The notes beneath the pieces are model-generated. The model was given only the letters and a program-made list of their open reading frames with translations, was not told where the DNA came from and did not search any database. Below are positions 26,429 through 34,069 of a stretch of DNA of 64,000 nt, piece by piece. The position numbers were made by a program, and so were the translations under genes. The stretch is from CAVUAT01 sp963739545 (GTDB lineage Bacteria > Actinomycetota > Thermoleophilia > Solirubrobacterales > 70-9). Within the stretch, counting starts at the first letter, position 1, and every line of letters starts with the position of its first letter. The DNA is taken from contig CAVUAT010000014.1 in NCBI GenBank assembly GCA_963739545.1, positions 1,426,001 to 1,490,000 on the forward strand. Direction: 5' to 3'.

Positions 26429-27394
26429 CTAGGAAGCGCGGCGGCGCATCGCGATCCCGGTGGCGATCTCGCGCACGATGCGGTCCGCGACGAGCGAGGT
26501 GATGTCGGCCGAGCCGACCGCGGTCGGGATGACCTCGACGACGTCGGCGCCGACGATCTCAAGCCGGGAACAGAGCTCGCGGCAGGCGCGCAGCAGGTCG
26601 GCCGGGGTCATGCCTCCGGGTTCCGGCGTGCCGGTGCCCGGCGCGAAGGCCGGGTCGAGCACGTCCACATCGACCGAGAGGAACGCGGGGCCCTCGCCTA
26701 CCGCCTCGACGACTCGGTCAACCGCGGCCTCGATGCCGTGGTCGCGGACCTCGTGCATGAAGATGGGGGTGATGCCTCGCTCGGCCTGCCAGGCGAACTC
26801 CTCGTCACCGGGCCAATAGCCGCGCAGCCCGACCTGGGCGTAGCGCGGAGCGTCCACGTGACCCTGCTCCACCAGGCGGTACATCGGCGTCCCGTGCGAG
26901 ATCTCGACCCCGAAGACCTCCTTGCCGGTGTCGGTGTGGGTGTCGAAGTGGACGAGCCCCACCGGGCCGTGCTTCGCTGCGCAAGCGCGGATGTCGGGCT
27001 CGGCGATCCCGTGATCGCCGCCGAGGACGATGGGTATCGCGCCCGCCGCGACGACCTCGCCGACGGTGCGCTCGATCGCCGAATGTGTTGCGGCCGCGTC
27101 GGCGGGCAGCACCGCCGCGTCGCCGTAGTCGACCGCGCGCAGCTCGGAGAACGCGTCGACCTTGACCTCCAGGTGGGGCCCAGGCGGGCAGCCGGCCGCC
27201 CTGATCCCTCGCGGTCCGAAGCGGGCGCCTGGGCGGTCGGAGACGAGGTCGTCGGTCGGGGCGCCGACGATCGCGATGTCGACGCCCTCGAGCTCGGCCG
27301 GGTCCTGCGTATAGGGCAGGCCGGAGAAGGTGAGCAGGCCGGCGAAGTCGGGCTTCTCGCCGTGCTCGCGCCATCGCTCCATCGGGTCGATCAC
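26429..27394 (-). CDS. Agmatinase/ureohydrolase family enzyme
   Basis: A 321-residue arginase-superfamily protein. Mn ligands are in LGGDHGIAEP, FDTHTDTG and LSVDVDVLDPAFAPGTGTPEPGG, all intact. The N-terminus (DFAGLLTFSGLPYTQDP and DIAIVGAPTDD) is typical of agmatinase-like members of Actinobacteria. It should hydrolyse a guanidino compound to urea and an amine. Agmatine, guanidinobutyrate and guanidinopropionate are all possible, and no polyamine genes lie nearby to decide. It lies 11 bp upstream of the transglycosylase on the same strand. Confidence 0.87.
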   Translation of the reverse strand: MIDPMERWREHGEKPDFAGLLTFSGLPYTQDPAELEGVDIAIVGAPTDDLVSDRPGARFGPRGIRAAGCPPGPHLEVKVDAFSELRAVDYGDAAVLPADAAATHSAIERTVGEVVAAGAIPIVLGGDHGIAEPDIRACAAKHGPVGLVHFDTHTDTGKEVFGVEISHGTPMYRLVEQGHVDAPRYAQVGLRGYWPGDEEFAWQAERGITPIFMHEVRDHGIEAAVDRVVEAVGEGPAFLSVDVDVLDPAFAPGTGTPEPGGMTPADLLRACRELCSRLEIVGADVVEVIPTAVGSADITSLVADRIVREIATGIAMRRRAS

Positions 27395-27401
27395 GATTCG
27401 G

Positions 27402-28337
27402 TCACTCTGCCACGAACTCCCTGATCAGCGAATTGACCTCGTCGGGCCGCTCATACGGGACCCAGTGTCCCGCGCCCGGGATGACCTCGAGGCGGAGGTC
27501 CGGAATCCATTCATCGAGCCCCCGAGTCAGGCCGAGTAGCAGCGCCGGGTCGCGCTCGCCCCAGATCACGAGCGTCGGCACCTCGAGGCGCAGGGCGGCG
27601 ATCTTCGCCTCGTATTCGGCCGAGACGCCGCCGCCCGCGACCTGGCCGCCCATGTCGGCCGCGCGGTAGTAGTTGAGGCCGCCGCGAAGCGCCCCGGGTT
27701 GGGACCAGGCCTCGTGGTAGGCCGCGCGCTCCTCGTCGCTCAGCCGGGCGCCGGCGCCGCCGATCCGCTCCAGCATCGCGTCGAGCATCGAGAAGTCGTC
27801 CTTGGCGAGCATCTCCTCGGGCCCCGGCGGCGGCGCGGATAGCTCGAGCATGTAGCTGACGGCTTCGCGCTGCTTCGGGCTCTCGCGCAGGTCGCGGTTC
27901 CAGGTGAACGGCGGAGGCGAGTCGATGATCACGAAGCGCTCGAGCAGCTCGGGGTGCTTCAACGCGAACGCCCACGAGACGATGCCTCCCCAGTCGTGGC
28001 CGACGAGCGTGAAGGGCGCGATCCCGAGCTCGTCGACCAGGCCCTCGAGGTCGCCGAGCAGCTCTCGCATCCGGTAGGCCTCGACGTCCGCCGGCTTGTC
28101 GGAGAGATTGAAGCCGCGCAGGTCGGGGGCGTAGACGTCGTGGTCGGTGCCGAGGTCCGCAAGCTGGTTGCGCCACAGGAACCAGAACTGCGGGAAGCCG
28201 TGCATGAAGACGATCGGGCTGCCTCCGCCCTCGCGGGCGGCGTAATGGATGCGGACGTCGCCCGTTTCGGTGTAGCGGTGCTCGATCTCGGCGCGCACGG
28301 GGTGGGGTCTATCAGCCACGCGCCGTTCGTCCGGCAT
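27402..28337 (-). CDS. Alpha/beta hydrolase, epoxide hydrolase-like
   Basis: A 311-residue protein from ATG 28337. The oxyanion motif HGFP (FMHGFPQFWFLWRNQLADLG) and the nucleophile elbow LVGHDWGGIVSW have an Asp nucleophile, as in epoxide hydrolases and haloalkane dehalogenases. Acid in LVIWGERDPAL and His in IPGAGHWVPYERP complete the triad. The His-Gly-Phe-Pro form favours epoxide hydrolase over dehalogenase. The substrate is unknown. It lies 7 bp before the ureohydrolase on the same strand and diverges from folB. Confidence 0.87.
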   Translation of the reverse strand: MPDERRVADRPHPVRAEIEHRYTETGDVRIHYAAREGGGSPIVFMHGFPQFWFLWRNQLADLGTDHDVYAPDLRGFNLSDKPADVEAYRMRELLGDLEGLVDELGIAPFTLVGHDWGGIVSWAFALKHPELLERFVIIDSPPPFTWNRDLRESPKQREAVSYMLELSAPPPGPEEMLAKDDFSMLDAMLERIGGAGARLSDEERAAYHEAWSQPGALRGGLNYYRAADMGGQVAGGGVSAEYEAKIAALRLEVPTLVIWGERDPALLLGLTRGLDEWIPDLRLEVIPGAGHWVPYERPDEVNSLIREFVAE

Positions 28338-28432
28338 CAGTCGCGGCCGTAGCGGCCTCTGACCCAATTCGCGGCGGCCTCGCCGCCGTTCCCGAGGAGA
28401 CGGCCTGGCGCCCGCTCGGCTAGGTTGGCCCC

Positions 28433-28858
28433 ATCGAGGGCCACGGCGACCATCCGGAGTCATCTGTCGAGATCGAGCTGCGCGGGCTCTCGATCTACAC
28501 CCACCACGGCGTCACCGACGCCGAGCAGGAGGTGGGCCAGCGCCTCGAGTTCGACCTCTCCTTCGAGGTCGCCCACTGCGACGCCACCCTGACCGACCGC
28601 GTCGAGGACACCGTCGACTACTCCGAGGTCTGCGACGTCGTCGCGCTGGCCGCGACCGAGCGCAGCTACCGCACGCTGGAGCGCCTCTGCCAGGTGGTCG
28701 GCGAGCGGCTGATGGAGCGCTTCGGCTGCGACTCGGTCGCGGTGCGCGCCGCCAAGCCCGAGCCCCCGGTGCCCTATGGAGTCGAGGAGGCTGCGGTCGA
28801 GGTCAGCCTCGAGCGCCCGGTCGAGCCGGGCCCCGAGGACGAGGGCGAGGAGATCTGA
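28433..28858 (+). CDS. folB: Dihydroneopterin aldolase FolB, start codon unclear
   Basis: The frame encodes a FolB core: VEIELRGLSIYTHHGVTDAEQEVGQ, then FDLSFEVAHCDATLTDRVEDTVDYSEV and a late stretch with RAAKPEPPVP, covering full family length. It cleaves dihydroneopterin to hydroxymethyl-dihydropterin. No ATG, GTG or TTG lies in frame before the conserved region: the only in-frame GTG, at 28532, would remove the first strand and the HHG loop. ATC at 28433 or CTG at 28478 are alternatives. A TTG at 28425 would be in frame if the CCCC run at 28429-28432 had one more C, so a one-base deletion is possible. folK starts 20 bp downstream. Confidence 0.85.
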   Translation: MEGHGDHPESSVEIELRGLSIYTHHGVTDAEQEVGQRLEFDLSFEVAHCDATLTDRVEDTVDYSEVCDVVALAATERSYRTLERLCQVVGERLMERFGCDSVAVRAAKPEPPVPYGVEEAAVEVSLERPVEPGPEDEGEEI

Positions 28859-28878
28859 GCGAGCCCGAGGCCGGCCCA

Positions 28879-29394
28879 GTGGCCGGTTACATCGGGCTCG
28901 GCTCCAACGTCGGCGACCGCGAGGCGCAGATTCGCGCTGCGATCGATTCGCTGCCCTCCCACGGCGTCGAGGTCGAAGCCGTCTCGTCGCTGTATGAGAC
29001 CGAGCCGGTGGGCGAGGTGCTCGACCAGCCCGACTTCCTGAATGCGGCCGTGCGCGTTCGCACCGCGCTGGGCCCCGAGCAGGTGCTCGACGCCTGCAAG
29101 GCGATCGAGGCGGGCCAGGGCCGCGAGCTCGGCGGCCCGCGCCACGCACCCCGCGCGATCGACCTCGACCTGCTGCTGCTGGGCGGGCTCGAGCTGCGGA
29201 CCGAGCGGCTGACGCTGCCCCATCCCGAGGCGCGCTCGCGCCGCTTCGTGCTGCTTCCCCTGCTCGAGCTCGACCCTTCGCTCGAGCTGCCCGACGGCAC
29301 GCGGCTTCGCGACGCCCTCGAGGCGCTCGGCAAGGGGCAGGAGGCGAAGCTCTTCGCCGGGCCGCCGGCCCTCGGCGGCCAGGGGCAGCGCTAG
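28879..29394 (+). CDS. folK: 2-amino-4-hydroxy-6-hydroxymethyldihydropteridine pyrophosphokinase
   Basis: A 171-residue protein from GTG 28879. The HPPK signatures are clear: YIGLGSNVGDREAQI at the start, VSSLYETEPVG, DQPDFLNAAVRV and RHAPRAIDLDLLLLGG, with the catalytic Asp pair in DLDLL, then LPHPEARSRRFVLLPLLEL. It transfers pyrophosphate from ATP to hydroxymethyl-dihydropterin, feeding FolP. It is in an operon with folB. Its stop overlaps the convergent GST-like gene in CTAG at 29391-29394. Confidence 0.95.
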   Translation: MAGYIGLGSNVGDREAQIRAAIDSLPSHGVEVEAVSSLYETEPVGEVLDQPDFLNAAVRVRTALGPEQVLDACKAIEAGQGRELGGPRHAPRAIDLDLLLLGGLELRTERLTLPHPEARSRRFVLLPLLELDPSLELPDGTRLRDALEALGKGQEAKLFAGPPALGGQGQR

Positions 29395-30140
29395 GCGGGC
29401 CGGCGCAGGCCGGCGAGCCACTCCGCCGGGAACACCGGGGGAGTGCGGCCGGGAAAGTCCGGCGCTACGCGAAGGGCCATCTCGCCCGCGGGCCGCGACT
29501 CGATCGCCGGGCGAAGGTCCTCGAAGCTCATCAGCAGGCGCAGGCTCGTGGCGATCTGGATGTCGGCGGCGTTCGGCTGCTCGCCGCCCAGCACTCCGTC
29601 GGCGATCCAGGCGTCGATCTTGTCGAGGGCGCCCGGCAGGGACTCGAGATCGGCGCGAACCGCTTCGTCGGTCGAGCCGTTGAAGCGCGCGGACAGTGAG
29701 ACGATCGGGCCACCGGTCTTGACCGCGAGGTCAACCGGCACGCCGAGCCTCGCCCCCTCGGAGTACGTCGCCATCGGCGCACGGTTTCGCTTCAGCGCCC
29801 ACCAGGTCGCGCGCCGGGTGGCCGGCTGAAGCACCTCGTCGCCCCAGGCCTCGGCCTCCTCGACCTTCGCGCGCTCGTCGGCATCGGAGGGGAAGAGCGG
29901 CGGAGAGGGGTCGATCTCATCGAGCGCCCGAGCGATCTCACGCGAGCCCTGGACCTTCCTGCCCCCGATCTTCAGCGCGGGCACGGTCTTGCCGGGGAAG
30001 CCGTTGACGCGCACGACGCCCTTCGACACGACGGGAACCAGGTCGATGCGCTTGTAGGTGATCCCCTTGCGCTCCAGCATCAGCCTCGCGCTCATCGAGG
30101 GATGCGAGCCGGGGATGACGAAGAGCTTGGCATCGGCCAT
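29391..30140 (-). CDS. Glutathione S-transferase-fold protein
   Basis: A 249-residue protein from ATG 30140. The N-terminal thioredoxin-like domain is GST-N: LFVIPGSHPSMSARLMLERKGI, VNGFPGKTVPALKIGGRKVQGSREIARAL with the cis-Pro (TVPAL) and the Ser-Arg substrate-binding site. The C-terminal helical domain includes DKIDAWIADGVLGGEQPNAADIQIA. Actinobacteria often lack glutathione, so the actual thiol or role is uncertain. It diverges from coaX, with 36 bp between starts. The stop is shared with folK in CTAG. Confidence 0.83.
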   Translation of the reverse strand: MADAKLFVIPGSHPSMSARLMLERKGITYKRIDLVPVVSKGVVRVNGFPGKTVPALKIGGRKVQGSREIARALDEIDPSPPLFPSDADERAKVEEAEAWGDEVLQPATRRATWWALKRNRAPMATYSEGARLGVPVDLAVKTGGPIVSLSARFNGSTDEAVRADLESLPGALDKIDAWIADGVLGGEQPNAADIQIATSLRLLMSFEDLRPAIESRPAGEMALRVAPDFPGRTPPVFPAEWLAGLRRPA

Positions 30141-30176
30141 GCGCGGGATCGTATCCGCCCCGGCGATAATCCCGCG

Positions 30177-30941
30177 ATGCTGCTCGCCGTCGACATCGGC
30201 AACACCCAGACGCACATCGGCGCCTTCGACGGGGCCGAGCTCGCGCACGATTGGCGCCTTGGCACCGATCCCTCAATCACCTCGGACGAGCTCGCGGCGA
30301 CGCTCGCGAACCTGCTCGAGCTCGACGGGCTCGGCTTCGGCGCGATCGACGCGATGATCGTCTCGACCGTCGTGCCCCAGCTCGGGCCCGAGTACCGCAA
30401 GCTCTCCGAGCGCCACATGGCCGGCGCCTTCCTCAAGGTCGGGCCCAACCTGAAGACGGGTATGCCGATCCTCGTCGACAACCCGCACGAGCTCGGGGCC
30501 GATCGCCTCGTCAACGCGGTGGCCGCCCACAACCACGTGCGCGGCGCCTGCATCATCGTCGACTTCGGCACCTCCACGAACTTCGACGTCGTCTCAGGCT
30601 CGGGCGAGTACCTCGGCGGCGTCATCGGGCCCGGTGTCGAGATCTCGCTCGAGGCGCTGACGGCGCGCACGGCGAAGCTGCCGCGGATCGACGTCTCTAG
30701 CCCGCCCGGCGCGATCGGCAAGAACACCGTCGCCGCGATCCAGTCCGGCTTCGCCTACGGGTTCGCCGGCCTCGTGGACGGGGTCAACCGGCGGCTGCTC
30801 GACGAGCTAGGCGAACCGGCGCGCTCGATCGCAACCGGCGGGCTCGCCGCGACGATCGCCCCGCACTGCGAGACGATCGGCGAGGTGGACCCGCTGCTCA
30901 CCCTCCGCGGCCTGCGCCTGATCTGGGCGCTCAACTCCTAG
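30177..30941 (+). CDS. coaX: Type III pantothenate kinase
   Basis: A 254-residue ASKHA-fold kinase from ATG 30177. LLAVDIGNTQTHIGAFDG is the phosphate-1 motif, IVSTVVPQL and DNPHELGADRLVNAVAAH form the pantothenate site, and IIVDFGTSTNFDVVSGSGEYLGGVIGPG is phosphate-2. ATGGLAATIAPHC closes the ATP site. It phosphorylates pantothenate in CoA synthesis and needs a monovalent cation. Neighbouring fol and dus genes match the Firmicute and actinobacterial order. dus follows after 23 bp. Confidence 0.95.
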   Translation: MLLAVDIGNTQTHIGAFDGAELAHDWRLGTDPSITSDELAATLANLLELDGLGFGAIDAMIVSTVVPQLGPEYRKLSERHMAGAFLKVGPNLKTGMPILVDNPHELGADRLVNAVAAHNHVRGACIIVDFGTSTNFDVVSGSGEYLGGVIGPGVEISLEALTARTAKLPRIDVSSPPGAIGKNTVAAIQSGFAYGFAGLVDGVNRRLLDELGEPARSIATGGLAATIAPHCETIGEVDPLLTLRGLRLIWALNS

Positions 30942-30964
30942 CGCCGAAGCGCATACTTCTCCCC

Positions 30965-31960
30965 ATGCCGCAGCCGCCGCTCACAGATCCCTTCCGCATC
31001 GGCGACGTCGAGATCGCCAACCGCGTGTTGCTCGCTCCGCTCGCGGGGATCGGCAACTGGTTCGTCCGGCTTCAGGCCCGCCGCCACGGCGCCGGCCTCG
31101 CCGTCTCGGAGATGGTCTCGAGCTTCGGGCTCCATCACCGCAACGAGCGAACCCTGCGCGAGATGCTGCGCCTGCACCCCGACGAGCACCCCGTGTCGGT
31201 CCAGCTCTTCGGCCAGGACCCCGAGGTTATGCGCTCCGCTGCCGCGATCGTCGCCGAGGCAGGAGCCGACGTGATCGACATCAACATGGGCTGCCCCGTG
31301 CGGAAGGTCTGCCGCACCGGTGCGGGCGCCTCGCTGCTCGGTGACCCCGACCTCGCGGTCAAAATCGCGCGCGGAGCGATCGAGGGTGCCGGCCCCGGCG
31401 TGCCGGTCACCGTCAAGGTCCGCTCAGGCCTGAAGCCGGGGGGCCGTGAGGGCTTCGACCTCGCGCTGCGCCTGGTCGACGAGGCGGGCGTGGCGGCGAT
31501 CGGCTTCCACCCGCGCTCCGCGGCCACCCACCACAAGGGGACGCCTGACTACGAGTTGGCGTACGAGCTGAGCGAGGCGCTCGATGCGCCGATGATCATC
31601 ACGGGCGGCCTCGCCGACGCGTACTCCGCGCGCAGCGCGTACGAGCGCTCCGGCGCGGCCGCGGTGATGATCGCCCGCGGCTCCTTCGGCAACCCCTGGA
31701 TCTTCGAGGAGCTGACCGGCCGCCGCACCGAGCCGCCGACCGATGAGGAGATGGTGAGCGAGTTGCTCTGGGTGATCGACCGCGCCGAGGAGCACCTCGG
31801 CGCCGAGCGCGCCGCTCGCTACCTGCGCAAGTTCTACCCCTGGTACCTGGAGCGCCTCGAGGCGGGCAAGCCCGCCGCGGCCGCGCTCCAGCAGAGCGAG
31901 GACCTCGACCGGGCCAGGGAGGCCGTGCGCGCGCTCGCACCGGCCCCCGCCTTGACGTGA
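30965..31960 (+). CDS. dus: tRNA-dihydrouridine synthase, DusB-like
   Basis: A 331-residue FMN TIM-barrel enzyme. The signature SVQLFGQDPEVM is followed by DVIDINMGCPVRKVCRTGAGASLL, with the catalytic Cys in GCP, then TVKVRSGLKPGG and AVMIARGSFGNPWIFEEL for phosphate and FMN binding. The C-terminal helical tRNA-binding domain is HLGAERAARYLRKFYPWYLE. It reduces uridines in the tRNA D-loop. The position between coaX and greA/lysS matches dusB of Bacillus and Clostridium. Its end overlaps the next gene's GTG. Confidence 0.93.
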   Translation: MPQPPLTDPFRIGDVEIANRVLLAPLAGIGNWFVRLQARRHGAGLAVSEMVSSFGLHHRNERTLREMLRLHPDEHPVSVQLFGQDPEVMRSAAAIVAEAGADVIDINMGCPVRKVCRTGAGASLLGDPDLAVKIARGAIEGAGPGVPVTVKVRSGLKPGGREGFDLALRLVDEAGVAAIGFHPRSAATHHKGTPDYELAYELSEALDAPMIITGGLADAYSARSAYERSGAAAVMIARGSFGNPWIFEELTGRRTEPPTDEEMVSELLWVIDRAEEHLGAERAARYLRKFYPWYLERLEAGKPAAAALQQSEDLDRAREAVRALAPAPALT

Positions 31961-32559
31961 GGCGCGGCCTTGTCGCGATCGCCGCCACCACGGCGGCTCT
32001 CGTGCTCGGGGCAACGGTGGCCGCTCCGGCGCTGGCGAAGATGAAGACGGTCGTCAAGACACTCTGCACCGACACGTCGATCGCGATCCCAGACGGCGGA
32101 GCGAGCGGCGACTACGTAAGCGGCTCGGTGTCGACCGGCAGCAGGTGCCCGAAGGGCTACAAGTGCGGCTACGGCGGCCTGCCGGTCGGCTCGCGCGTGA
32201 TCGACGTCGACGCTCGCCTGCGGGTCACTCATCCCGCACCCGCAGACCTGACCGCCCTGCTCGTGAGCCCGGTCGGCTCGCTCGTGACCCTCGCCTCGGG
32301 CCGTGCGGCCGCGCTCGGGTCAGGCGCCACGGATTGCGGCGCCGGGTTCGCGACGTTCGACGACGAGGCGGCCGACCCGTTCCGGCCGCTGCAGCCCCTG
32401 TCGGGCTTCGATGGCAGCTTCGGAGCCGGCGACTGGCGCTTCTACTTCGACGACGTCGCTGCGGGCGGAGCGGGGAGCGTCGATGCCATCGGTATCCGGC
32501 TCACCTACCGTCACAAGGCCAAGAAGCCGAAGCGCAAGCGGGCGGCGCGGCGGCGATGA
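31957..32559 (+). CDS. Secreted protein with proprotein-convertase P-domain-like fold
   Basis: A 200-residue exported protein starting at GTG, overlapping the end of dus by 4 bp. The signal peptide is residues 1-27 (TAALVLGATVAAPALA). The mature part has VIDVDARLRVTHPAPADLTALLVSPVGSLVTL, then FDGSFGAGDWRFYFDDVAAGGAGSVDAIGIRL, which follows the P/Homo B domain pattern (domain found at the C-terminus of subtilisin-like convertases). No protease domain accompanies it. Four cysteines could form disulfides. The tail is very basic (KAKKPKRKRAARRR), perhaps for wall binding. The stop overlaps the next ATG. Confidence 0.7.
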   Translation: MRRGLVAIAATTAALVLGATVAAPALAKMKTVVKTLCTDTSIAIPDGGASGDYVSGSVSTGSRCPKGYKCGYGGLPVGSRVIDVDARLRVTHPAPADLTALLVSPVGSLVTLASGRAAALGSGATDCGAGFATFDDEAADPFRPLQPLSGFDGSFGAGDWRFYFDDVAAGGAGSVDAIGIRLTYRHKAKKPKRKRAARRR

Positions 32560-33428
32560 GCCTGACGCCGCGTGTCGCCGAGTGGCAGCGCGCCGGAGCC
32601 GCCGAGCAGGTCGCGGGCCGCAGGATCCACGTATTCCGCCGCGAGGGATCGGGCCCGCTGCTGTTGCTGCTGCACGGGTTCCCGTCGAGCTCGTACGACT
32701 GGCGGTTGCTGCTCGAGCACGAGCGGGAGCGCTCGGTGCTCGCCTACGACTGCCTCGGCTTCGGGCTCTCGGAGAAGCCGGCCGACCACGACTACACCCT
32801 GGCCGAGCAGGCCGACATCGCGGAGGAGCTCGTCGGCCGCCACGCGCCGGGCTCGCCCGTCTTCCTCGTCGGCCACGACATGGGCACCTCGGTCGCGACC
32901 GAGCTGATGGCGCGTGACATCGACGGGAATGTCGGGATCGATGTGCGCGGCGCGCTGCTCTTCAACGGCTCGATGATCCAGGGCGCCGCCAGTCCCACCC
33001 TCGCCCAGCGGCTGCTTCGCGGCCGGTTCGGGCCGGTGATGGCGCGGCTCTCGAGCGAGCGCGTCTTCCGCCAGCAGTTCGGCTCGATCTTCTCGGAGGC
33101 GCACCCTCTGAGCGACGACGAGGCGGCCGACCAGTGGTCGTTGATCACAGCCGGTGGAGGCCACCGCCTCGGGCACAAGCTGATCTCATACATGGACGAG
33201 CGCGAGCGCAACGCCGCGCGTTGGCACGGAGCGCTTCGCGACTGGCAGCGCCCGCTCAGCCTCGCTTGGGGCATGGTCGACCCGGTGGCGACGGTGAAGG
33301 TGCTCGACGGAGTGCGCGCCCTGCGGCCCCAGGCGCCGGTCCATTGGTTCGAGGACCTCGGGCACTATCCGCAGATCGAGGATCCGGCACGCCTCGCGGG
33401 GGCCCTGCAGGCGTCCCTGCGCGCTTAG
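32556..33428 (+). CDS. Alpha/beta hydrolase
   Basis: A 290-residue protein from ATG 32556, which overlaps the previous stop (ATGA). LLLLLHGFPSSSYDWRLLLEH is the oxyanion region and VFLVGHDMGTSVATELMA is the nucleophile elbow, with Asp as nucleophile. Catalytic Asp and His are expected at WGMVDPVATV and FEDLGHYPQIEDP. This pattern fits epoxide hydrolase/dehalogenase-type enzymes. The substrate is unknown. It is the second such hydrolase in the folate-lysS stretch, after 27402-28337, but the two differ in their cap regions. Confidence 0.85.
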   Translation: MSLTPRVAEWQRAGAAEQVAGRRIHVFRREGSGPLLLLLHGFPSSSYDWRLLLEHERERSVLAYDCLGFGLSEKPADHDYTLAEQADIAEELVGRHAPGSPVFLVGHDMGTSVATELMARDIDGNVGIDVRGALLFNGSMIQGAASPTLAQRLLRGRFGPVMARLSSERVFRQQFGSIFSEAHPLSDDEAADQWSLITAGGGHRLGHKLISYMDERERNAARWHGALRDWQRPLSLAWGMVDPVATVKVLDGVRALRPQAPVHWFEDLGHYPQIEDPARLAGALQASLRA

Positions 33429-33450
33429 TGGGCAGGTTCGGCCCCGTCGC

Positions 33451-33456
33451 TATACT
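33451..33456 (+). promoter_or_regulatory. Candidate -10 element of greA
   Basis: TATACT stands out in a GC-rich gap 105 bp before the greA start and would give a leader of about 100 nt. No good -35 box lies at 16-18 bp. A leader hairpin GGGGT/ACCCC (33525-33529 with 33535-33539) is near the greA ribosome site. The same GCTATACTG string occurs before clpC. Confidence 0.4.
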
Positions 33457-33560
33457 GACGCGCTTCGCCCGGGTCGTCGCCTTTCCAAAGAGCGCCGGCG
33501 CGGGCTCGTTTTCGCTTGTTAGCAGGGGTTTTTCACCCCGAACCCAGGAAGAGGTAGCAG

Positions 33561-34037
33561 TTGCGCGAGACACTGATCACCGAAGACGGCCTGGCGAAGC
33601 TGAAGCAGGAGCTCGAGCACCTGCAGACGGACAAGCGCCGCGAGGTTGCCGACCGGATCAAGGAGGCGCGTGAGTTCGGCGACATCTCCGAGAACGCCGA
33701 GTACGACGACGCCAAGAACGAGCAGGCGATGCTCGAGCAGCGCATCCTCCAGCTGCAGGACCGGCTCCGCCGCTCTGTCGTCATCGACGAGAAGCAGGTC
33801 GGCACCGACGAGGTCGCCGTCGGCGCGTTCGTCCACTTCAAGGACCAGAAGTCGGGCAAGTCCCGCAAGGTCCAGCTCGTCGGGGCGGCCGAGGCCGACC
33901 CGACCGAGGACAAGCTCTCGAACGAGTCCCCGATCGGCAAGGCGCTGATCGGCGCCAAGAAGAACGACATCGTCACCGTCGAGACGCCGCGCGGGCCGAA
34001 GAAGAAGTTCAAGGTCACGAAGATCGAAGTCGCGTAG
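33561..34037 (+). CDS. greA: Transcription elongation factor GreA
   Basis: A 158-residue protein starting at TTG behind AGGAAGAGG. The N-terminal antiparallel coiled coil has EDGLAKLKQELEHLQTDKRREVADRI and the tip signature GDISENAEYDDAKNEQ with the acidic pair that reaches the RNA polymerase active site. The C-terminal FKBP-like domain contains ISNESPIGKAL-type sequence (KLSNESPIGKALIGAKKNDIV). It rescues backtracked RNA polymerase by transcript cleavage. It lies 32 bp before lysS, the same dusB-greA-lysS order as in clostridia. Confidence 0.96.
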   Translation: MRETLITEDGLAKLKQELEHLQTDKRREVADRIKEAREFGDISENAEYDDAKNEQAMLEQRILQLQDRLRRSVVIDEKQVGTDEVAVGAFVHFKDQKSGKSRKVQLVGAAEADPTEDKLSNESPIGKALIGAKKNDIVTVETPRGPKKKFKVTKIEVA

Positions 34038-34069
34038 CGGCTTCCTCGTCCCGGCCATAGGCTGGCCTC

